Source: DASXYG01 sp036502625
GTDB taxonomy: Bacteria > Actinomycetota > Actinomycetes > Streptosporangiales > Streptosporangiaceae
Length of the DNA: 12,499 bases
NCBI GenBank assembly: GCA_036502625.1
Contig: DASXYG010000058.1
Coordinates: forward strand, 1 to 12,499
Reading direction: 5' to 3'
The notes below the pieces were generated by a model, which worked only from the letters and a program-made list of their open reading frames with translations, was not told where the DNA came from and made no database searches. How positions within the stretch are numbered: position 1 is the stretch's first letter; every line of letters begins with the position of its first letter. A program made the translations under genes and the position numbers. Positions 6,411 through 11,604 of this stretch are shown piece by piece.

Positions 6411-7676
6411 ATGCCCCGCGGAATCACGCGCGTCCTGGCCGCCGTCGCCCTGTTAGCCGCCGCGGTCCTGGCGTCCGCGGCGCCCGCGGCCGCGCGCCCG
6501 GCCGCGCCCGCGCCCACGAACGCCGCGCCGCCGCTGGCCGCCGACCTGCACCGCGCCTGCGCGTGGCCGCCGAAGCCCGGCACCGCCGCCTGCATGGCGA
6601 TCGGCCGCACCGACACCAAGAAGAGCCTGGGCGCACGGCCCGCCGTGGCCGCGCTCGACCAGGGCTACGGCCCGGCGGACCTCCGCGACGCCTACAACCT
6701 GCCGTCGTCGTCGGCCAAGCCCGGCCAGACCGTGGCGATCGTGGACGCCTTCGACGACCCCACGGCGGAGTCGGACATGGCCGTCTACCGCGCGCAGTAC
6801 GGGCTGCCCGCCTGCACCACCGGGAACGGCTGCTTCAAGAAGGTCCTGATGGCCAACTCGCCGCCGCCCGCCGACGGCGGCTGGTCCACCGAGATGGCCC
6901 TCGACCTCGACATGGTGTCCGCGATCTGCCCCGACTGCCACATCGTCCTCGTCGAGGCCAACTCCAACGGCCAGGCCGACCTCGGCGACGCCGAGGCCGC
7001 GGCCATGCAGAGCTCCGGCGTCCACTACGTCTCCAACAGTTGGGGCATGCCGGAGGGCAGCGCCGAGGTCGGCCTCTACCCGTTCGGCTCCCAGCAGGGC
7101 ATCGCCGTCACCGTGTCCTCCGGCGACAGCGGCTACGGCGCGGAGTTCCCGGCGTCCGACCCGTACGTCACCGCGGTCGGCGGTACCTCGCTGCTGCACG
7201 CCACCAACGCGCGCGGCTGGGACGAGATCGCCTGGATCGGCGGCGGCTCCGGCTGCTCGGGCATCTCCGCGGGCGGCAAGCCGCCCTGGCAGGCCGACAG
7301 CGGCTGCGGCAACCGCACGGAGGCGGACGTCGCCGCGGACGCGGACCCGTACACCGGCGTCTACACGTACAACACGCAGGCCAACGACAGTTGCGTCGGC
7401 TGGTGCGTGTGGGGCGGCACCAGCGCGGCCGCGCCGATCATCGCCGCCGTCTACGCGCTGGCCGGCCCCCCGGCGGACAACGACCCCGCCTACTCGCTGT
7501 ACGCCCACACCGACAAGCTCAACGACATCGTGGGCGGCACCAACTCCTACGACCCCTGCTCACCGGACTACCTGTGCAACGCCGGACCCGGCTACGACGG
7601 GCCCACCGGCCTCGGCACCCCGAACGGGACCGGCGCCTTCGTGGCCACCAAGGGGCCATGGGACTACTGGCCGTGA
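6411..7676 (+). CDS. Secreted S53-family (sedolisin) serine-carboxyl peptidase
   Basis: This 421-residue protein has a clear signal peptide (MPRGITRVLAAVALLAAAVL, with cleavage likely near A-A-A at 26-28). The catalytic set of family S53 is present: Glu161 and Asp165 in STEMALDLD (E-x3-D), the oxyanion Asp239 in SSGDSGYG, and Ser338 in GGTSAAAP. The C-terminal part (NDIVGGTN...GPGYDGPTGLGTPNG) resembles the calcium-binding end of sedolisins. Family members are secreted endopeptidases active at acidic pH. Most have a prodomain of about 170 residues; here only about 65 residues, including the HRACAWPPKPG segment, separate the signal from the catalytic start (YGPADLRDAYNL). I recall this short form from other actinomycetes. 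AAAGGA at 6394-6399 precedes the ATG. Residue 15 is encoded by TTA (6453-6455), a rare codon in high-GC actinomycetes. The stop overlaps the downstream lipoprotein start. Confidence 0.93.
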   Translation: MPRGITRVLAAVALLAAAVLASAAPAAARPAAPAPTNAAPPLAADLHRACAWPPKPGTAACMAIGRTDTKKSLGARPAVAALDQGYGPADLRDAYNLPSSSAKPGQTVAIVDAFDDPTAESDMAVYRAQYGLPACTTGNGCFKKVLMANSPPPADGGWSTEMALDLDMVSAICPDCHIVLVEANSNGQADLGDAEAAAMQSSGVHYVSNSWGMPEGSAEVGLYPFGSQQGIAVTVSSGDSGYGAEFPASDPYVTAVGGTSLLHATNARGWDEIAWIGGGSGCSGISAGGKPPWQADSGCGNRTEADVAADADPYTGVYTYNTQANDSCVGWCVWGGTSAAAPIIAAVYALAGPPADNDPAYSLYAHTDKLNDIVGGTNSYDPCSPDYLCNAGPGYDGPTGLGTPNGTGAFVATKGPWDYWP

Positions 7677-8068
7677 GCCGTACGCGGGCGGCGGCCGCCG
7701 GAGCGGCGGCCCTGCTCGCGTCGGGCTGCGGCGCGCCCGGCCGCTCCTGCCCGGGGATCGTGGCGCGCAGCGGCGTCCAGGTCGACGCGACGAAGTTCGC
7801 CGGCGCGCATCCGGACGCGCGGCGGTGGTGCGTGAACGGGGTGTGCGCGGCCGTACGCCGAGGGCCCGCCGTACGGCTGGTGCCGCCCGGCGGCGGGACC
7901 GGCCCGGTGACGGTGCGGGTCACGGTGACCGGGCGTGGCGGTGCGCGGCTGCTCGCCGTCACCCGTACGGTCGCCCTGCGCCACCCGGACGTCGGCGACT
8001 GCCCCGGCGGCAGGGCGCTGACCGGCCACCTGACCGTCCGCGCCGACGGCTCGACCGCGACGTCCTGA
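7673..8068 (+). CDS. Small predicted lipoprotein following the S53 peptidase
   Basis: This 131-residue protein begins VSRTRAAAAGAAALLASG-C: two arginines, an Ala-rich hydrophobic core and a good lipobox L-A-S-G-C with Cys19. The mature part contains SCPGIVARSGVQVDAT and WCVNGVC, a pattern I know from small actinomycete lipoproteins with short extracellular beta domains, and ends GGRALTGHLTVRADG. The GTG start at 7673 overlaps the peptidase stop as GTGA, which suggests translational coupling. An ATG at 7658 in the same frame is possible, but AAGGGG would then lie too close. The arrangement mirrors the G1 peptidase and its lipoprotein on the other side of the divergent promoter. The two lipoproteins share only a loosely similar ending (GGRLTGELTL and GGRALTGHLTV), so common ancestry is uncertain. 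Function is unknown. Confidence 0.75.
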   Translation: MSRTRAAAAGAAALLASGCGAPGRSCPGIVARSGVQVDATKFAGAHPDARRWCVNGVCAAVRRGPAVRLVPPGGGTGPVTVRVTVTGRGGARLLAVTRTVALRHPDVGDCPGGRALTGHLTVRADGSTATS

Positions 8069-8096
8069 CCGGCGGCTATACGACCGAGCCGCTGGT
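8068..8096. terminator. Candidate bidirectional hairpin terminator between convergent genes
   Basis: ACCGGCGGCT (8068-8077) and AGCCGCTGGT (8087-8096) form a 10-bp stem with a 9-nt loop. The one imperfect position is a wobble pair when read on one strand. It sits exactly where the lipoprotein (stop 8066-8068) and the trypsin-like gene (stop 8076-8078) converge. There is no U-tract, which is common for actinomycete terminators but weakens the call. Confidence 0.45.
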
Positions 8097-9659
8097 GCGG
8101 AGCGTCGCCACCGAGAGCATCTTGGCGTGCACCTCCTGGAACACCGCGGACGTGTTCATGTAGTCGACGATCTGCTGGCGGCCCATCCCCACGCACGGCT
8201 GGAGGATGTCCTGGAACAGCGCCCAGGCGGCGGCCGACTCCGAGGCCGTGGTCATCCCGGTGCCGCCCGTCGACGGCGGCGCCGTCAGGCCGAACAGGAT
8301 GCTCCCCGCCGTGTTGATGTCCGACGACGTGACCACGTCCGTCGGGCTCGCGCTGTCGATCAGCCGCTTCGCGAGGTCGTGGTACTGCGAGTACAGCGCC
8401 TGCGCGCGGGCCTGCGCCTGCGCCTGGTTGTGCGCGGAGCCGGTCTGGCTGCTGAGCCTGTCGATGATCATCTGGGCGTTCAGGTACACCGCGCCGATGA
8501 TCAACTGCCCGGTGCTGCTCTCCGCGAGGAACGTGTCCCGCAGGTGGTCGGCGAGCTCGTTGTCGTCGGTGCTGTTCACCGGGATGTCGTAGTACGTCGC
8601 GAGCGCCTCGAGCAGCGCGCACGTACCGGACGTGCACTGCTCGGGCAGCGGCGCGAACGTGCGCCCGTCGCCGCCCTGGCACGCCACGGAACCGGAGTCG
8701 CCCGGGGTGTGGAACGCCTGCGTCCAGATCATGTCCGACAGGGTGATCTCGCCGAGGGGCGCCCAGGTGACCTTCACGATCGCGCCGGTCGCGGCGATCG
8801 TGCTCGACGTGTAGCCGGTCGACCTGCCGACCTTCTCGATGTGCATGCCGACCTGCGGCGCGACGACCGAGCCGCTCCCGGCCAGCATCGTGACGCCGAG
8901 CTGGTTGATCGTGCTGTCCATACGGGTCAGGAAGCAGTTGCGCGAACAGCTCCCCGAGTCGTCGGCCACCACCATGGCCACCGCCGGGTGGCCGGACGAG
9001 ATCGGCGACATCAGGCCGCCCGCCACGTTCTGGGAGATGTGGTTCTGGTCGGTGAGCTGGGCGATGGCCGCGTCGATGGTGTTCGTGCCCGTCGTCAGCT
9101 TGATGGACCGCTTGAGCGCCGCGATGCCGAGCGCCTCGGAGCCGCCGTCCGTGGCGCCCGGCTGGATGATCAGCTCGTTCGCCTTCGCCTGGCTCACGCG
9201 GGCCAGCACGTGGTTGCTGGACAGGACGCAGATGGTGCCGTCGGAGTCGCGTACGAGGCAGCCGAGCGTGCCGGTGGTGCCGGCGTTGATGTTCGAGATG
9301 CTCGCGCCCTGCAGCGGCGGGCGGTACGTGCCGGTGATCGGCCCGGAGACGTCCGGCTTCACGGTGCGGGTGTCGGCGGGGGCGGCGCTGAACGACAGCG
9401 GGCCGACCTCCACGACGTCCACGCCCCAGTCGCGGCCGGCCACGTTGACCGTCTCCGGCAGCAGCCGCCGCCGCGAGACGATCCCCTCGGGGCGCTTGTT
9501 CACGACCATCGCGACGGCTACGGGTTCGTCGGTCTGCCGTCCCGCGCGGCGCCGGAACCCGATCCCGCAGCCGGTGAAGTTCGCGTCGCCGTGGTGCGCG
9601 CCGTAGATCTGCCGCGCCGCGTGTCCGATAGCCGCTTCCGCGTGAGCGTCGAGCTGCAC
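8076..9659 (-). CDS. Trypsin-fold serine peptidase (NAL1-like type) without signal peptide
   Basis: This 527-residue protein has a chymotrypsin-like triad: His150 in CVLSSNHVLA, Asp196 in TIDAAIAQL and Ser322 in TPGDSGSV. The context GTLGCLV...LSSNHVLA...IIQPGATDGG...IDAAIA is that of the bacterial relatives of plant NAL1 trypsin-like proteins, as I recall them. The N-terminal 100 residues (FTGCGIGFRRR, VAVAMVVNKRPEG) form a family-typical lead-in. Residues about 210-275 are an insertion containing C-S-R-N-C. The C-terminal 180 residues look mainly helical, with a Gln/Ala-rich stretch (QAQAQARAQA), and match nothing I know. No hydrophobic N-terminal segment exists, so the enzyme is either cytoplasmic or exported by a non-classical route. 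GTG at 9659 is chosen because GGGAGA (complement of 9664-9669) precedes it by a few bases. It is convergent with the lipoprotein and divergent from the Tat-exported gene. Confidence 0.85.
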   Translation of the reverse strand: MQLDAHAEAAIGHAARQIYGAHHGDANFTGCGIGFRRRAGRQTDEPVAVAMVVNKRPEGIVSRRRLLPETVNVAGRDWGVDVVEVGPLSFSAAPADTRTVKPDVSGPITGTYRPPLQGASISNINAGTTGTLGCLVRDSDGTICVLSSNHVLARVSQAKANELIIQPGATDGGSEALGIAALKRSIKLTTGTNTIDAAIAQLTDQNHISQNVAGGLMSPISSGHPAVAMVVADDSGSCSRNCFLTRMDSTINQLGVTMLAGSGSVVAPQVGMHIEKVGRSTGYTSSTIAATGAIVKVTWAPLGEITLSDMIWTQAFHTPGDSGSVACQGGDGRTFAPLPEQCTSGTCALLEALATYYDIPVNSTDDNELADHLRDTFLAESSTGQLIIGAVYLNAQMIIDRLSSQTGSAHNQAQAQARAQALYSQYHDLAKRLIDSASPTDVVTSSDINTAGSILFGLTAPPSTGGTGMTTASESAAAWALFQDILQPCVGMGRQQIVDYMNTSAVFQEVHAKMLSVATLRTSGSVV

Positions 9660-9703
9660 CTGATCTCCCGTTTCGCTGGAGGGGATACCGCCGGCCGCTC
9701 CGC

Positions 9704-9746
9704 ACGCTAGCCGCGCCCGATCCCGTACCGCTGTCACGCCTCTCCC
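9704..9746 (-). promoter_or_regulatory. Candidate promoter of the trypsin-like gene with shared 16-nt box
   Basis: On the minus strand GGGAGAGGCGTGACAG (complement of 9731-9746) is followed after 21 nt by TAGCGT (complement of 9704-9709), a good actinomycete -10 match. Box and distance are the same as upstream of the S53 gene. The implied leader to the GTG at 9659 is about 38 nt. Confidence 0.5.
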
Positions 9747-9776
9747 GCCGGGAGCACCACGGGAGAGCCATGACAG
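9731..9776. repeat. Inverted pair of the 16-nt box between divergent genes
   Basis: CTGTCACGCCTCTCCC (9731-9746) and GGGAGAGCCATGACAG (9761-9776) are complementary in 14 of 16 positions and are separated by 14 bp. The right-hand copy faces the Tat-exported gene at 9825 but has no TANNNT hexamer 21 nt downstream. The pair may be one composite operator serving both directions. Confidence 0.65.
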
Positions 9777-9824
9777 CGCGAGTTGCTGCAATGAGCGCGG
9801 CAGGACCGTACGAAAGGGGCACCC

Positions 9825-10532
9825 GTGCGCGACGACGAGAACCGGTACGGCGACGATTCCGCGGGTCCCGCCGGTTCCGCGGGTTCCGGGGCCTCCCCCG
9901 AATCCGCGGCCTCCGCGGGTTCCGCGCGGCTTTCGCGGCGGGGGTTCCTCGGCGCGACCGGCGCCGTCGGGTCCGCGGTCGCGGCGACCTCCGTGCTCGC
10001 GGCGGGGCCCGCGTCCGCCGCGCCGGCCGCGACGCGCGCCCAGGAACGCGCGATGCTGCTGCGCATCGCGGCGCTCGGCGCGGTCTTCCCCCTCCGCGTA
10101 CCGCTGCGCGGCGAGTCCGGCCCGCCCGCGGCCCGCCACAGCCTCGCCGCACTGCGCGCCGTCCAGCGCCGCAACCCCGGCAAGGTCGTCGCCCTGGGCG
10201 ACCGGCACACCGCCACCATGAGCACCCTGGTCGCCGCCGAACGCCGCCTCACCGCGACCCGGCTGGCCGAGGCCCGCGCCGCCGCCGACGCCCTGATCGC
10301 CCGCGGCCACCTCGCCACCGGCCAGGCTGCCCTGGTCACCGCCATCGCGGAGCGCGCCCGCACCCCCGACCGCGCCGGCCTCCTCGCCGCGATCGCCCTC
10401 GCCGTAGCCGCCGCGTACCCGGGCTCCGCGTCCATGTACACCGCGACCGCCACCCAGTGGCTCGACCTGGTAGCCACCCTCCACCAGCGCGGCACCCTCC
10501 AGGCCGCCACCCGCCACCAGGGCCTGAGGTGA
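9825..10532 (+). CDS. Tat-exported protein of unknown function
   Basis: This 235-residue protein has a twin-arginine signal: a long polar Ser/Gly/Ala-rich n-region of 35 residues, then SRRGFLG (Arg38-Arg39), a hydrophobic stretch (ATGAVGSAVAATSVLAAG) and a likely A-S-A cleavage site at 63-65. Tat export implies that it folds, or takes up a partner or cofactor, before crossing the membrane. The mature part is almost wholly helical and Ala-rich, has no cysteine, and contains stretches such as LRIAALGAVFPLRVPLRGES and ERRLTATRLAEARAAADALI. I recognise no family and see no catalytic motif. The GTG start at 9825 has AAAGGGG at 9813-9819. It is transcribed away from the trypsin-like gene across a region holding the inverted box pair, and lies 28 nt before the polyprenyl synthase, so it may be first in that transcript. 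Confidence 0.75.
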   Translation: MRDDENRYGDDSAGPAGSAGSGASPESAASAGSARLSRRGFLGATGAVGSAVAATSVLAAGPASAAPAATRAQERAMLLRIAALGAVFPLRVPLRGESGPPAARHSLAALRAVQRRNPGKVVALGDRHTATMSTLVAAERRLTATRLAEARAAADALIARGHLATGQAALVTAIAERARTPDRAGLLAAIALAVAAAYPGSASMYTATATQWLDLVATLHQRGTLQAATRHQGLR

Positions 10533-10560
10533 CCCGAACCCCACCCGCGGACCACCCCTG

Positions 10561-11604
10561 ATGACCATTCCTGACGATCCGGAGCCCCCGGGCCCTGCCG
10601 CGTCCGCCGCGCCGCCCTCGGGTCTTGCCGCGCCGCCTCCGTGCCCTGCCGCGTCCGCCGAGCGTGCGGGCGGGTTCGGGGCGTTTGTCGCGCAGGTGGG
10701 GGACCGGGTGGACCGGCTCGCGGCCGGGCTGCCCGCCGCGCTCGGCGCCCCCGTACGCGACCTCGCCGCGCGCCCGGGGAAGCGCCTGCGGCCGCTGCTG
10801 CTCGCCGCGTGCGCCGGGTTCGGCGACCCCGACCCCGCCCGGCTCGTACGCCTCGGCGCCCTCGTGGAGCTGCTGCACCTGGCGTCGCTGCTGCACGACG
10901 ACGTGATCGACCGCGCGGACGAGCGCCGCGGCGGCCCGGCGGCGCACACGGTGGTGGGCGCCGAGGTGGCCACCCTGGCCGGGCTCGCGTGCCTGGCGCT
11001 GGTCGGCACCGAGGCCGCGGATCTCGGCGGCGGCCTCGACCGCCTGGTCAGCCGTACGGTCGCGGAGCTGTCGTACGGCGAGCTCCTGGACGTGGAACGC
11101 GCCTTCGACACCGCCCTCCCCCTGCCCGACTACCTGGAGCTCGTCGCCCGCAAGACCGCCGACCTGTTCCGCCTGAGCTGTCTCCTCGGCGCCGCCGAGG
11201 CCCGCGTCACCCCCGAGGCCGCGGCCGCCCTCGCCGCGTTCGGCCGCGAGCTCGGCATCGCGTTCCAGATCCGCGACGACTGCCTCGACCTGTCCACCAC
11301 CGCGACGGGCAAGCCCACCGGCACCGACCACCTCCTCGGCCTGTTCGGCGCCCCCACCCTGTACGCGCTGGCCGCCGCCCCGGACGACGCCCTGGCCGAA
11401 CTCCTCCTGTCCCCGGACCTGGACGCGTCCGCCATCCCCAGGATCCGCACCCTGGTAGCCGAACACGGCGGCTTCACCTCCGCCACGTCCCTAGCCGAGT
11501 CCCGCTACGCCGAGGCCCTGACCTCCCTGAACGCCGTCCCGCCAGGCCCCGCCCGTACGACCCTCACCCGCATAGCCGCATCCTCCTGGCAGGCCCCCCA
11601 GTGA
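10561..11604 (+). CDS. Long-chain polyprenyl diphosphate synthase
   Basis: This 347-residue enzyme is of the trans-isoprenyl diphosphate synthase family, which condenses isopentenyl diphosphate onto an allylic primer. GKRLRP is at residues 73-78. The first aspartate-rich motif is HDDVID (Asp113, Asp114, Asp117), followed by the basic segment ERRGGPAAH. The second is FQIRDDCLDL (Asp239, Asp240, Asp243), and the Lys198-Thr199 pair is also present. The residue five places before the first motif is Ala108, not an aromatic one, so no block to long chains is evident there; C30 or longer (a quinone side-chain precursor) is an inference. The first 35 residues are a Pro/Ala-rich extension that contains an 18-nt direct DNA repeat. 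No clear ribosome binding site precedes the ATG at 10561, so a later start is possible. The TGA overlaps the next gene's GTG. Confidence 0.93.
   Translation: MTIPDDPEPPGPAASAAPPSGLAAPPPCPAASAERAGGFGAFVAQVGDRVDRLAAGLPAALGAPVRDLAARPGKRLRPLLLAACAGFGDPDPARLVRLGALVELLHLASLLHDDVIDRADERRGGPAAHTVVGAEVATLAGLACLALVGTEAADLGGGLDRLVSRTVAELSYGELLDVERAFDTALPLPDYLELVARKTADLFRLSCLLGAAEARVTPEAAAALAAFGRELGIAFQIRDDCLDLSTTATGKPTGTDHLLGLFGAPTLYALAAAPDDALAELLLSPDLDASAIPRIRTLVAEHGGFTSATSLAESRYAEALTSLNAVPPGPARTTLTRIAASSWQAPQ
10592..10660 (+). repeat. 18-nt direct repeat in the N-terminal extension of the polyprenyl synthase
   Basis: GCCCTGCCGCGTCCGCCG occurs at 10592-10609 and 10643-10660, 51 bp (17 codons) apart, so both copies are read in the same frame (both give PAASA). 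It accounts for part of the Pro/Ala-rich N-terminal extension and suggests expansion by tandem duplication. Confidence 0.75.

Noticed and set aside
8127..9710. Long plus-strand open frame opposite the trypsin-like gene
   Set aside because: The minus strand has the full His-Asp-Ser triad context; this frame has only low-complexity Arg/Gly/Val sequence.
9798..9803. A -10 element for the Tat-exported gene at the 21-nt position after the box
   Set aside because: The hexamer there is CGGCAG, not TANNNT, so the promoter pattern seen for the other two box copies does not hold here.
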